Shown here piece after piece: positions 34,585-43,891 of a DNA stretch of 64,000 nucleotides (positions are counted from its first letter, which is position 1; each line of letters begins with the position of its first letter). Source of the stretch: Gorillibacterium massiliense (lineage in GTDB: Bacteria > Bacillota > Bacilli > Paenibacillales > NBRC-103111). The notes beneath the pieces are model-generated. The model was not told where the DNA came from, did no database searches, and was given only the letters and a program-made list of their open reading frames with translations. The translations under genes and the position numbers were made by a program. The DNA lies in assembly GCF_000455485.1 (NCBI RefSeq), contig NZ_CBQR020000149.1, forward strand, positions 1 to 64,000. The letters are read 5' to 3'.

Positions 34585-35242
34585 AATCACGTGAGAATGG
34601 AGCAAGGGAATGGGCGGTCAAGAACGTCAAGCCATTGACGACCTTCACTGTAACCGGAATGAGCAGCAGCCCGACTGCGGTGTAGCACCAGGCTTCCGTC
34701 CATGTGGAGTAAGGAAGGTTCAGGAGGTGGAACAAGCTGTTCTCGAAAATATCGATGTTTAGCGTCTGCTCCAAAATGTAATAGACAAGCGGGCTGGAAA
34801 TGCAGGCGATGGTTACGGACAGAAAGGTGACGACGAAGACGAAATTGATGATGCCCAAAGGAAAACGCAGAAACAGGCAGAGCATATCGGTGTAGGATCT
34901 TGGGTTCTTGAGCATCGACCAGATTTGCTGGAAAAGGGGCAGCTTCAGCTCTTCGCGGACCGTTTCTTTTTCCGGTAGAGCAGTTGATAGGAAAGGGCGG
35001 GCCAACTGCCGTTCCAAATGGATGAAGCCCCGGGATGCGGTGAGGACGATGACCAGGAGCGGGAAGCCGATCAAGGTGATCATCAGACCGACGGACACAC
35101 TCAGGCCGGTGACGAGAAACACGAAATAGAAGATGCCGAGGGGAAAGGACAAAAGCAAATAGACAATTTTGTAGAGAAATGCGGCTTTCCGCGGCTTCGG
35201 CGGATTTTGCGCATGAATTTCATTTGCAGGGAGCGTAATCAT
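34583..35242 (-). CDS. Membrane protein with putative sensor domain
   Basis: The 219-residue protein looks like the 'putative sensor' membrane domain (PF13796 type) found alone or in front of histidine kinases. It has two pairs of hydrophobic segments: FLYKIVYLLLSFPLGIFYFVFLV with VGLMITLIGFPLLVIV, and FLRFPLGIINFVFVVTFLSV with AVGLLLIPVTVKVV. The repeated FPLGI.NFVF phrase shows internal duplication. No kinase or regulator domain is attached. Three evenly spaced palindromes upstream suggest tight repression. Start ATG 35242 after AAAGGAG. Confidence 0.8.
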   Translation of the reverse strand: MITLPANEIHAQNPPKPRKAAFLYKIVYLLLSFPLGIFYFVFLVTGLSVSVGLMITLIGFPLLVIVLTASRGFIHLERQLARPFLSTALPEKETVREELKLPLFQQIWSMLKNPRSYTDMLCLFLRFPLGIINFVFVVTFLSVTIACISSPLVYYILEQTLNIDIFENSLFHLLNLPYSTWTEAWCYTAVGLLLIPVTVKVVNGLTFLTAHSLAPFSRD

Positions 35243-35351
35243 GGGAAGTCTCCTTTACGTTTATTTGATATCAGCTTACCGAAAAAACACTTTCCGCATA
35301 AGTAACAAACGTAATTCCTTTTCCGATTGATTTGACACTTAAGCCATGAAT

Positions 35352-35437
35352 AATGTCATATGACATTTCATTGCTCGTACTTATTGAGATGTCATATGAC
35401 ATTCCCAATGCCAATTTATTTGAAGTGTCATTAGACA
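35352..35437 (-). promoter_or_regulatory. Three evenly spaced TGTCATATGACA operators
   Basis: Sites: AATGTCATATGACATT (35352-35367, perfect), ATGTCATATGACAT (35389-35402, perfect), TGTCATTAGACA (35426-35437, two mismatches). Their centres are 36 bases apart each time. They lie 110-195 bases before the sensor-domain gene start and also upstream of the LacI gene, whose own sites are different. No matching regulator gene is recognisable next to them. Confidence 0.8.
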
Positions 35438-35459
35438 TTTCCAATACCGAAATTCGGGA

Positions 35460-35602
35460 TTTACAATAAATGGCCGGCGGTGGTATGATTTTGGAAACGT
35501 TTCCGAACACGTACGGGGCAACCAGGCGCAATGGACATTTGAAAGAAAACCGGCAAGGGGCGAATCGTTCGACACCATAAGGCTTTTTTCGGAAACGTTT
35601 CC
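35460..35602 (+). promoter_or_regulatory. Promoter and two operators of the LacI-type gene
   Basis: TTTACA (35460-35465), 18 bases, TATGAT (35484-35489). GGAAACGTTTCC occurs at 35493-35504, right at the start point, and again at 35591-35602, with 98 bases between centres. Both are perfect palindromes with the central CG typical of LacI-family sites. Looping repression by the gene product is likely. Confidence 0.85.
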
Positions 35603-35665
35603 GATGAAGGAGAAGACGGACGGGAGGTTGGAAGGGCGAATTCAGGATAGAAAGGAAGTTTAAAC

Positions 35666-36691
35666 TTGAAGACGACGATAAAAGATTTGGCCCGAGAGCT
35701 AGGGCTAGCGGTAAGCACCGTTTCCCGGGCGTTGAACGGAAGCTACGGCGTCCATCCTGAGACGATTGAACGGGTAAGACAAAAGGCGATGGAGTTAGGG
35801 TACATCCCCAATATGGGCGCTCAGCAGTTGGTGGGCAAAAGCAGCAAACTGATCGGGGTCTTTATTCCCGAATTCGAGTTCGAGGCGACTCCCGAGTTTA
35901 TGGAGTTTTTTCCATTGCTGCACCAAGCTTTGCGTAGCTTTGGCAAGGACGCGATTCTATTTTCCATCCCTTATCCGGGGGACACCGGCAAGACGGGCAG
36001 CCGTTTGAACGAGTGGATTGTCATGCGCAATCTGGAAGGGTGCCTATTTCTCCCTCCGTTTTCTACGAATCATCCGCTCATTCGCGACGCGCTGGAACTG
36101 AACATTCCCTGCGTCAATTTCGCAGACGCTCTCGGTCCACGCTGCTCCATCGTCAATTCCGACGACAGGGAAGGGGGACGAATGGCTGCTCGGTATTTGG
36201 CGGAAAAGGGTCACCGGACGATCGGCTATATTAACGGCCCCGGGCATCTGCACATTTGCCGGGAGCGGTATGCCGGTTTTTGCGAAGGGCTGGCGGAGTT
36301 CGGTATTGCCCATAGCCCGGATCAGGCAGCTGAAGGTGATTTCAGCGGGACAAGCGGTGGAAAGGCTGCCCATATGCTCCAGAGCACGGTAGATGGCATG
36401 ACCGCGGTGTTTTGCGCTAACGACTTGATGGCGATGGGCGCCATGTCGGCTTTTGCCCAGGAAGAGCGGCGGGTTCCCCAGGACCTTTCGGTTATCGGGT
36501 ATGACGGTACCTTTTTTACCGCATACGTCTATCCTCCTTTGACCACTATCCGGCACCCTTATGAGCGGCTGTCCACAAAAGCGGTGGAGCTGCTGATGGA
36601 ATTGCTAAACGGAGGGACGGGCAGAAGAGTTGTGATTCCCCCTGCCATAATGGAGCGGATGTCGGTGAGCCAGCGGGAACTCGGCATGTAG
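35666..36691 (+). CDS. LacI-family transcriptional regulator
   Basis: The 341-residue protein has the LacI helix-turn-helix (TIKDLARELGLAVSTVSRALNGSYGVHPETIERV), hinge and type I binding fold (KLIGVFIPEF to the end). The start codon is TTG, eight bases after AAAGGAAG. Two perfect GGAAACGTTTCC sites lie in its own promoter region. No sugar gene is directly next to it; the downstream cluster is an ABC exporter starting 160 bases later, so its regulon may lie elsewhere. Confidence 0.93.
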   Translation: MKTTIKDLARELGLAVSTVSRALNGSYGVHPETIERVRQKAMELGYIPNMGAQQLVGKSSKLIGVFIPEFEFEATPEFMEFFPLLHQALRSFGKDAILFSIPYPGDTGKTGSRLNEWIVMRNLEGCLFLPPFSTNHPLIRDALELNIPCVNFADALGPRCSIVNSDDREGGRMAARYLAEKGHRTIGYINGPGHLHICRERYAGFCEGLAEFGIAHSPDQAAEGDFSGTSGGKAAHMLQSTVDGMTAVFCANDLMAMGAMSAFAQEERRVPQDLSVIGYDGTFFTAYVYPPLTTIRHPYERLSTKAVELLMELLNGGTGRRVVIPPAIMERMSVSQRELGM

Positions 36692-36854
36692 GCATTTTTA
36701 CGGAGATTAGTTTAATTCTTATGCCTGTGCCTAACCCCATAGATGCTCGTTTGTAGGATGAGCTATAATGGTTGAAAGTTGAAAAAATGGATAAATATCC
36801 ACTGGTTGATTTGAAAAGAAGAGGGATATTTCAGGGATGGTTGGGAGGCGAACT

Positions 36855-37547
36855 ATGACTGCTGGATCAGGCGATGCTCTCATCGAGGTTGAGGGCGTCA
36901 AACGAATTTTCGGCCGCGGCAGCGGCGCGGTGACGGTATTGCACGATGTCAGTCTGGAGATCCCCGCAGGCAAACTCATCGCCTTCAAAGGAAGATCAGG
37001 TTCCGGCAAAACGACACTGATGAATCTGCTCAGCACCCTGGATCGGCCGACAGAAGGCCGGGTGTGTTTTGAGGGGCAAGATTTGACCGGGTTATCGGAC
37101 CGGGAACGGGACGAAATCCGGCGGACGCAGATGGGGCTGGTGTTTCAATCCTTTGCTCTCATTCCGCTTATGTCAGCTTACGAGAATGTGGAATTCGTCC
37201 TACGGATATCCGGTATTCCGGCCAGAGAGCGGGAAGCGGCGGCCATCGCCGCGCTGGATTTGGTGGGACTGAAGCCCCGTATGCACCATCGTCCCTTTGA
37301 GCTTTCAGGAGGGGAACAGCAGCGGACGGCCATCGCCCGCGCCATTGCCCATAAGCCGAAGCTGATTTTGGCAGATGAGCCTACGGCGGAGCTGGACAGC
37401 CGGACCGGGCTGCACATCATCAAGGTGTTTCGCGATCTGGTGCAGCAGGGCTTGACCGTTGTGATTACCACCCACGATCCGGCCATTATGGAAATCGTGG
37501 ATCACGTTTATGAATTGGAGGATGGACGCATTGTCGCAAACCATTAA
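36855..37547 (+). CDS. ABC exporter ATPase, MacB/LolD type
   Basis: The 230-residue subunit has Walker [10 protein letters not shown], signature LSGGEQQRT, Walker [13 protein letters not shown] and H-loop TTHD. It belongs to the MacB/LolD group that serves FtsX-like permeases. The ATG follows GGGAGG by six bases. It overlaps the next gene (adaptor) and heads a four-gene operon with an adaptor, a large permease and a second ATPase. Confidence 0.93.
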   Translation: MTAGSGDALIEVEGVKRIFGRGSGAVTVLHDVSLEIPAGKLIAFKGRSGSGKTTLMNLLSTLDRPTEGRVCFEGQDLTGLSDRERDEIRRTQMGLVFQSFALIPLMSAYENVEFVLRISGIPAREREAAAIAALDLVGLKPRMHHRPFELSGGEQQRTAIARAIAHKPKLILADEPTAELDSRTGLHIIKVFRDLVQQGLTVVITTHDPAIMEIVDHVYELEDGRIVANH

Positions 37548-38562
37548 ACGGTGGGTCGTTCTTGTAAGCGCTGTCTCCCTTGCCGCGGCCCTCAGCGGCT
37601 GCTCGCTTTTGCCCAAGGAGGATGAAGCTCTCGCTCCCCCGCTGGTGAAGCCTGCACAGGAAAACTACAATACCGTCAAAGCGGAAAAGGGTACGATTAC
37701 GAAAAGCATTCAAGGTACAGCTACTTGGGAGTCGGTTTCCACGGATGTGGCGATGTTCAAAGGGCAAGGAGGACGCATAGGCGAAATCCTGGTATCTGCG
37801 GGTGATAAAGTCAAGAAGGGCGATGTGCTCATTAAGTTGGTAACCGACGGCCTTGATTTGCAACTGAAAGAGCAAGAACTGTCGCTGGAACGGGCGAAGT
37901 ACGGCCTTAAGCAAGCGCAGCAAGGCGGACGGGACGCGGAAGAAGTACGGATCGCCAAGCTTCAGGTGGAAGTTGAGCAGATCAAGTATGACCGGATGCA
38001 AGAGTTGTACAAGAGCAAGCAGCTTGTCGCCGATATCGACGGCCAGGTGGTGTTCGTTGAGGACTTGCAGCCGGGGGACATGGTGGACGCCTACCAGACG
38101 TTGGTGACGGTGGCCGACCCGACGAAGCTTCATCTGGCGATGCGAGTGGATAACAGCTCCGAAATCAGCACTGCGGAAGTAGGTATGGCTGCCAATGTGG
38201 AACTTAAGGAGGGCACGAAGCTTGTAGGCAAGGTCGTGCAAACGCCATCCTCCTCGCCGCAGACGATGAATAAAGATTTGGCTGAAAAATACGCCAAAAC
38301 CTTGTTCATCGATCTGGATAAGATTCCCGGCAGCGTGGAAATCGGCGGCTCCGCCAATGTGGAGATCGTGACGCAGCAAAAGGAAAATGTGGTTAAGATT
38401 CCGAAGGGCGGACTGCGCAACAATTTCGGCCGCTATTTTGTACGGATCTTGGAAGACGGGACTAAGCTTCGGGAAGTGGATGTCGAGACGGGATTAACCG
38501 CATCGACGGAAGTGGAAATTACCAAAGGACTGGAAGCGGGCCAAACCGTCGTCCTGCAATAG
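37531..38562 (+). CDS. HlyD/MacA-like adaptor lipoprotein
   Basis: The protein, about 343 residues, has a lipoprotein signal with Cys near the end of VVLVSAVSLAAALSGC. A biotinyl-lipoyl-like half follows (GRIGEILVSAGDKVKKGDVLIKL), then a short coiled coil (about 110-160) with the second half ADIDGQVVFVEDLQPGDMV, and beta-barrel domains. In Gram-positives such adaptors link the exporter to the wall side. Start is uncertain: TTG 37531 has the best spacing from GGAGG, while ATG 37522 abuts it. Confidence 0.88.
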   Translation: MSQTIKRWVVLVSAVSLAAALSGCSLLPKEDEALAPPLVKPAQENYNTVKAEKGTITKSIQGTATWESVSTDVAMFKGQGGRIGEILVSAGDKVKKGDVLIKLVTDGLDLQLKEQELSLERAKYGLKQAQQGGRDAEEVRIAKLQVEVEQIKYDRMQELYKSKQLVADIDGQVVFVEDLQPGDMVDAYQTLVTVADPTKLHLAMRVDNSSEISTAEVGMAANVELKEGTKLVGKVVQTPSSSPQTMNKDLAEKYAKTLFIDLDKIPGSVEIGGSANVEIVTQQKENVVKIPKGGLRNNFGRYFVRILEDGTKLREVDVETGLTASTEVEITKGLEAGQTVVLQ

Positions 38563-38594
38563 CTTGGTATTCTTGATGACAGGGAGGCTTTCGA

Positions 38595-41459
38595 GTGGCC
38601 TTATTTCTCATGTTGATCCGAAAAATGGCACAAAACAAGTGGTTAGCCGGGAGCCTGTTCTTTGGAATGCTGATGACGGTGGCGCTGGTGAGCACGATGC
38701 CGATCTATACCGAGGGCGTTCTGTCGCGAATGCTGGTTAAGGATCTGGAGAAGCTGCAAACCGACAGAGGCATCCGCCCCGGCATCCATTATTCGCTGGT
38801 GAACTACATGCAATCAACGAACGATTCCCGGAAAAAGGCGATGTACGACCTGGATCGTTTTATGGAAAGGGAGCATAAGGATTTCGGCCTTCCGGTGATC
38901 GAATACGTTACTGATCGAAGGACCCAGTCAGCCCGTTTGGTACCGGAACAGTTCGACCCGAAAAAAGCCGATTATCCGTATACCGCCTTGCGCTCCTATA
39001 GCGGGATCTATGACCATATCAAATTGACCGACGGCAGGCTGCCTTCCGACAAGCCAGTGGATGGGGTTTACGAGGCGCTGGTAACCGATCAGACGCTGCG
39101 GAAGTACAAGATGGTATTGGGGAATGTGTTCTATCTCAAGGACAAGAGAATAACAGAGACGATCAAAGTAAAACCTGTCGGCGTCTTTGAAAAGAAGACG
39201 GATAACGATCCCTACTTTTATAATGCGCCGCTCAGCGATTTTGCCAATTTTTTAGTCGTCGACGAAAACTTGTTCCAGACGGAGATTCTGGATAAAAACA
39301 AAGTCGATCTGCAGGGGAGCTCATGGTATACCGTTCTGGATTATTCCAAAATCGAACTGAACAATGTCCACCAATTTCTTGCCGCTGACAAACTTGTTCG
39401 TAAAACGGTAAACAGCAAAGTCAGCAGCATTTATGCTTCCTACGACATGCCGGCGCTGGACACGATCTCCCGTTATTTTGACCGGGAAAAGCAGCTGCGC
39501 AAGCTGATGTGGGCGCTGAACGTGCCGGTACTGATCATGCTGGGCTTTTACATGTTCATGGTATCGAATCTCATCGTAGAGCGGCAAAAGAATGAGATCG
39601 CCGTCCTCCGCAGCCGCGGGGCCTCCCGCTGGCAAGTGATCACATCTTTCGCCGGGGAGGGATTGATTTTGGGGGGAGCCGCCCTGGCTTTAGGGCCGCC
39701 CCTCGGCTTGTTCCTGACGGATATGCTGGGTGCGTCCAGCGGCTTCCTCGTCTTTGTTCAACGGGCGAAGCTGCCGCTGCATTTGACGGGCAAAGCGTAT
39801 CTTTACGGAGCCGTCGCCGCCGCCGTCGCTTTTGTCATGACGATGATTCCCGTCCTGCTGGCAACCCGGGTGTCCATCGTCGGGCGCAAGCAGGAGATGG
39901 CCCGTTCGTCGAAGCGGCCTCTTTGGCACAAGGCGTTTCTGGACGTTCTCGCCTTGGGCGTATCCATTTACGGGTTGATTACCTTCCGCAGCCGGTTGAA
40001 GGATATGAAAAATCTCGCTCTCGGCGTGGACGATCTGAAGCTGGACCCGCTGCAATTCATCGTTCCTGCCCTGTTCATCCTGGGGGCCGGATTGTTTTTG
40101 CTCAGGCTTTATCCGTACGTGCTGCGGTTCATATACTGGCTGGGCCGCCGCTGGTGGTCCCCTGCAGCCTATTCCACGCTGATTCAAGTGGGCCGCTCCA
40201 GTAGCCAGTACCAGTTTCTGATGATATTCATGGTGCTCACCATTGCCGTAGGCGTGTTCAGCGCCGGGGCGGCCCGGACCATCAACAGCAACATTGAGGA
40301 GCGGATTCGCTACGGCAACGGTGCGGACATCGTGATACAGCCCGTTTGGGTCAACGACGCCCCTACGCCGACTGGGCCGGGGGCTCCTTCAGCGGCCAGC
40401 CAGCCTTCTTCCAGCTTGTCGAAGCCGCTGCACTACCTGGAGCCCGCTTTTTACCCCTATACCAAGCTGCCGGGAGTCGAGCAAGCGGCGAAGGTGTTTA
40501 TCAAAAGGGAGGCGACCTTTACCGCCAACCAGAAGAATGGCTCCGCCTCCTTGGTCGGCATCGATACCGATGATTTCGGGCGAACTTCCTGGTTCCCGGA
40601 TGGGCTGCTGGCGCACCCGTTTAATGAATATTTGAACGTTTTGGCGTCGGATTCCCGGGGTGTGCTGGTTTCCAAAACATTGGCGGATCAAATGAAGGTA
40701 AAGGTCGGCGATTCCATCTATGTCGGCTGGGAAGGCGTGAATGAGCAGCCGTTTATCGTTTTCGGCATTATCGATTATTTCCCAACGTTCAACCCCAATC
40801 CCAGGGGGGTAACTGCAGGAACGACCATCAGTGCGCCTATGCTCATCGTCGGCCATTTGTCCCGCATTCAGTTCCAATTGGGGCTGGAGCCGTATCAAGT
40901 TTGGCTGAAATTGAAGCCGGGAGCTTCTATCGCGGCGCTTTACGACGGAATTGAGAAATCTGCTGTGAACATCAATGGCGTCGTGAATACGCGGGATAGT
41001 CTAGTCAATGCGAAAAATGACCCGTTCTTGCTGGCAGTAAACGGTATCCTCACGCTGGGGTTCCTGTTATCCATGACCGTAACCTTCACCGGCTTTCTGC
41101 TCTATTGGATTTTGTCGCTCCGGGGAAGAACGCTGCAAAATGGTATCCTGCGGGCGATCGGCTTGTCCTTGCGGCAACTGATCAGCATGCTGGCGCTGGA
41201 GCAATTACTCACCTCCGGCGTGGCCATCGGCATCGGCGTGGTGGTCGGAAACGTCACGGGCCGGTTGTACGTGCCGAATTTTCAGATGGCGTTTAATCCC
41301 GGCAGCCTGGTGCCGCCTTTCCGGGTGATCTTCGCTTCCGTCGACTTTGTCCGCTTGTATACCGTTGTCGGGGTGATGTTGGCCGTGGGCTTGATCATTA
41401 TCGGTTACATGCTGTCCCGGTTGAAAATTCATCAAGCGCTGAAGCTAGGGGAGGACTAA
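38595..41459 (+). CDS. Large FtsX-type ABC exporter permease
   Basis: The 954-residue protein has an N-terminal membrane segment, a long external domain, a four-segment FtsX domain around residues 310-520 (LIVERQKNEIAVLRSRGASRWQV is the coupling loop), a second external domain, and a last FtsX domain (SLRGRTLQNGILRAIGLSLRQLISML onward). It is thus a full duplicated transporter in one chain. GTG start after GGGAGG. Between an adaptor and a second ATPase, it probably exports a peptide, antibiotic or lipid; which is unknown. Confidence 0.9.
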   Translation: MALFLMLIRKMAQNKWLAGSLFFGMLMTVALVSTMPIYTEGVLSRMLVKDLEKLQTDRGIRPGIHYSLVNYMQSTNDSRKKAMYDLDRFMEREHKDFGLPVIEYVTDRRTQSARLVPEQFDPKKADYPYTALRSYSGIYDHIKLTDGRLPSDKPVDGVYEALVTDQTLRKYKMVLGNVFYLKDKRITETIKVKPVGVFEKKTDNDPYFYNAPLSDFANFLVVDENLFQTEILDKNKVDLQGSSWYTVLDYSKIELNNVHQFLAADKLVRKTVNSKVSSIYASYDMPALDTISRYFDREKQLRKLMWALNVPVLIMLGFYMFMVSNLIVERQKNEIAVLRSRGASRWQVITSFAGEGLILGGAALALGPPLGLFLTDMLGASSGFLVFVQRAKLPLHLTGKAYLYGAVAAAVAFVMTMIPVLLATRVSIVGRKQEMARSSKRPLWHKAFLDVLALGVSIYGLITFRSRLKDMKNLALGVDDLKLDPLQFIVPALFILGAGLFLLRLYPYVLRFIYWLGRRWWSPAAYSTLIQVGRSSSQYQFLMIFMVLTIAVGVFSAGAARTINSNIEERIRYGNGADIVIQPVWVNDAPTPTGPGAPSAASQPSSSLSKPLHYLEPAFYPYTKLPGVEQAAKVFIKREATFTANQKNGSASLVGIDTDDFGRTSWFPDGLLAHPFNEYLNVLASDSRGVLVSKTLADQMKVKVGDSIYVGWEGVNEQPFIVFGIIDYFPTFNPNPRGVTAGTTISAPMLIVGHLSRIQFQLGLEPYQVWLKLKPGASIAALYDGIEKSAVNINGVVNTRDSLVNAKNDPFLLAVNGILTLGFLLSMTVTFTGFLLYWILSLRGRTLQNGILRAIGLSLRQLISMLALEQLLTSGVAIGIGVVVGNVTGRLYVPNFQMAFNPGSLVPPFRVIFASVDFVRLYTVVGVMLAVGLIIIGYMLSRLKIHQALKLGED

Positions 41460-41462
41460 CCG

Positions 41463-42359
41463 ATGATACACTGCGAAGGCTTGGTGAAAATCTACAAAGC
41501 TGCCGATCTGGAAGTATTCGCTCTGCAGGGGTTGGACCTTCATGTCGAGGACGGCGAGTTGATGGCCATCATCGGCAACAGCGGCAGCGGCAAATCGACG
41601 CTGCTGAACATGTTGGGCGGCCTGGACCGGCCGACGGCGGGAACGCTGACGGTGGACGGGCGCAATATGCTGAAGATGTCGGAGAAGGACCTGGTCCGGT
41701 ACAAGCGGGAAAGCGTTGGTTTCGTCTGGCAAAACAACGCCCGCAACCTGATCCCTTATTTGACGGCGATGCAAAACGTGGAGCTGCCCATTTTGCTGAA
41801 GGGTCGCCGCAGAAGGGAGCGGGCGATCCAGCTCTTGGAGGCGGTGGGGCTGAAGGAGCGGATGCACAACCGGCTGCATCAGCTCTCCGGCGGGGAACAG
41901 CAACGGGTGGCCATCGCTATCGCCTTGGCTAACCATCCGAAGCTGCTCCTGGCGGACGAACCGACAGGGTCGCTTGATTCCCGCATGTCCGATCAAATTC
42001 TCGACTTATTCCGGGAATTGAACCGAAACATGGGCATCACCGTGGTCATCGTCACCCACGACCCGCTGCTCGCCAAGAAGGTCGATCGGGTGGTCGCCAT
42101 CCGCGACGGCAAAATCTCCTCGGAAATGCTTCGCAAACGCTCTTACTCGGAGGAATTGGCTGAGTTGGAGCAGGGCGGTGTGACCGGGGATGGAGCGGAC
42201 GAAGAGACCCACGTCGAATACGCCATCCTGGACAAAGCCGGCCGGCTGCAGGTGCCTGCCGATTATTTGAAAGCCATCGGCATCAAGAATACCAACAAAG
42301 TGAAAGTGGAGCTGGTGGAGGGCACCATTGTGCTGACTCCTCCGGAGGAAGCGTCGTAA
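41463..42359 (+). CDS. ABC exporter ATPase with AbrB-like C-terminal tail
   Basis: The 298-residue protein has a MacB-type ATPase domain (Walker [10 protein letters not shown], signature LSGGEQQRV, Walker [14 protein letters not shown]-loop VTHD) through about residue 220. A linker leads to residues 247-294, [22 protein letters not shown] then [16 protein letters not shown], which match the swapped-hairpin AbrB/SpoVT fold in pattern. That domain normally binds DNA as a dimer; here it may serve dimerisation. It follows the permease by three bases. The operon therefore has two different ATPases for one permease. Confidence 0.9.
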   Translation: MIHCEGLVKIYKAADLEVFALQGLDLHVEDGELMAIIGNSGSGKSTLLNMLGGLDRPTAGTLTVDGRNMLKMSEKDLVRYKRESVGFVWQNNARNLIPYLTAMQNVELPILLKGRRRRERAIQLLEAVGLKERMHNRLHQLSGGEQQRVAIAIALANHPKLLLADEPTGSLDSRMSDQILDLFRELNRNMGITVVIVTHDPLLAKKVDRVVAIRDGKISSEMLRKRSYSEELAELEQGGVTGDGADEETHVEYAILDKAGRLQVPADYLKAIGIKNTNKVKVELVEGTIVLTPPEEAS

Positions 42360-42374
42360 CGGCTAGAATTATGG

Positions 42375-42424
42375 AAACAGCGGCAGATTAGGACCGGAAC
42401 CGGTCCTTAACTGCCGCTGTTTTA
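42375..42424 (+). terminator. Terminator closing the ABC export operon
   Basis: AAACAGCGGCAG (42375-42386) pairs with CTGCCGCTGTTT (42411-42422); an inner GGACCGG/CCGGTCC stem sits in the loop. Confidence 0.9.
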
Positions 42425-42438
42425 TTGCATAGAGGTTC

Positions 42439-43281
42439 TCATTTTATGAAATAGTGGCCTAGTTCAAGATCTTCGATTAACCTGGGGTACATTGGCAGCC
42501 ATCCTAGCAACTCCTGAGTTTGCACACCCGATCCCGGCATGACGCTCGGAATGTCCACCCCTGCAAGAGTGCCGAGAAAGCCGAAGTGGGCGACTGCCTC
42601 ATCTTGTGAAAGGCTGACCAGCGGAACGTTCAAGTGCTTGCCGATGACGCCGGCGATGTCGCGGATAGGCACCCCTTCTTCGGCGCGGCCGTATAAAAGC
42701 GAACCGGCGGGCGCCTTTTCCAACGCGAGGCGGTAGAGCCGCGCGGCATCCAGCCGGTGTACGGCCGGCCAACGATTGGTTCCGTCACCGACATAGGCGG
42801 AGACTCCCTTCGAACGGGCGACATCGATCATCATCGGCACGAAGGCTTTATCACCTTCGCCGTGTACAGTGGGAGAAAGCGACACGACCGCTGATCGCAC
42901 CCCGCGCTCCGCCAGGGCGACGGCCGCGTTGTTCGAGGCCTCCCCGTTGACGTGAGCTGTGATCACAAGCGGCTTGCCCGAGCCCTCGAGTGCGGCACCC
43001 ATTGTCTCGATGGCTCGCACATCGGTCTTCAGCGCTTCGGGAAATTTCGAGAAGTCGGACGTAAACGCTAGATGAATGATACCGTCGGCTGATTCGGCGC
43101 AGCGGCGAAGGCCTTCGAGATCGTCCATTGTCCCGCGATATGCCTCTGCTCCGGCTTCCTGCAGCATTGCGGCTCCCTGGTCCGTACGGGTAAGACCTAC
43201 GACTTGATGGCCGGCCTTGATAAGCTCGCGAACGACGGCGGAACCGACGTAGCCTGTTGCTCCTGTTACGAAAACACGCAT
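42439..43281 (-). CDS. NAD(P)-dependent epimerase/SDR-family protein
   Basis: The 280-residue protein is an atypical or extended short-chain dehydrogenase. It has the Rossmann motif TGATGYVGSAVVREL at residues 7-21, DGIIHLAF after strand 4, and SLSPTVHGEG in place of the usual YxxxK active site region. A catalytic Tyr-Lys pair is not obvious, so it may bind a nucleotide without classical activity. Divergent from a MerR gene 92 bases away, which probably controls it. ATG after AAGGAGG. Confidence 0.88.
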   Translation of the reverse strand: MRVFVTGATGYVGSAVVRELIKAGHQVVGLTRTDQGAAMLQEAGAEAYRGTMDDLEGLRRCAESADGIIHLAFTSDFSKFPEALKTDVRAIETMGAALEGSGKPLVITAHVNGEASNNAAVALAERGVRSAVVSLSPTVHGEGDKAFVPMMIDVARSKGVSAYVGDGTNRWPAVHRLDAARLYRLALEKAPAGSLLYGRAEEGVPIRDIAGVIGKHLNVPLVSLSQDEAVAHFGFLGTLAGVDIPSVMPGSGVQTQELLGWLPMYPRLIEDLELGHYFIK

Positions 43282-43373
43282 GATGAAATCCTCCTTAACG
43301 GTTGATGATGGAACAATTGGAGTATAAACTATAAAGTGAACTCTAAGGATAGTCTGTTTAAGGAGAAATTTAC

Positions 43374-43784
43374 ATGAAAATTCAGGAGCTAGCGGATAAG
43401 GCGGGATTAACCCCTCACACGATTCGTTTTTATGAAAAAGAAGGCTTGTTGGACAGCCGGCATGTCCGGAGAGAGGAGAACAACTATCGTACCTATTCAG
43501 ACGAAGCGTTCGAACGGCTGAAGCTCATCAAGAAGTTTCAGGGTATAGGTTGTTCGCTGGCTGAACTGAAGGGGATTTTGCAGGAGCATGATGCAAATAC
43601 GCAAACCAACGAGCAAGTGATCGAATGGATTTGCCAAAAGATAAAGGAGATCGAAGGCAAGAAGGCGGAATATGATCAAATGCTTGAAACGCTCAACTGG
43701 ATGCTGGAATACAGGATGGCGTTGAAAAACGACCCGGAAAAGGCTCATGCGATGATGACGGCTCTACACTCGATCAAACCGTAA
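43374..43784 (+). CDS. MerR-family regulator
   Basis: The 136-residue protein has the MerR winged helix (MKIQELADKAGLTPHTIRFYEKEGLL) and a dimerisation coiled coil (about 80-115). The C-terminal tail lacks the cysteines of metal sensors, so it more likely senses an organic or redox signal, as in YraB/AdhR-like members that neighbour oxidoreductases. The shared 92-base region has TTGGAG and a GAGT/ACTC dyad with long spacing typical of MerR promoters. Confidence 0.93.
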   Translation: MKIQELADKAGLTPHTIRFYEKEGLLDSRHVRREENNYRTYSDEAFERLKLIKKFQGIGCSLAELKGILQEHDANTQTNEQVIEWICQKIKEIEGKKAEYDQMLETLNWMLEYRMALKNDPEKAHAMMTALHSIKP

Positions 43785-43803
43785 AAAGGCCCTTTCAGCA
43801 GAA

Positions 43804-43843
43804 AAGCAGGCATTGCCTCAAAAATAGGGGGCAATGCCTGCTT
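43804..43843. terminator. Hairpin between convergent genes
   Basis: AGCAGGCATTGCC (43805-43817) pairs with GGCAATGCCTGCT (43830-43842). The A-run on the left gives a T-run only for minus-strand transcripts, so it mainly serves the gene ending at 43892. Confidence 0.8.
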
Positions 43844-43891
43844 GCTGGAAAATGAATGCCGTACGCTCGTGCCGTGAACGTTTCAACCCAC

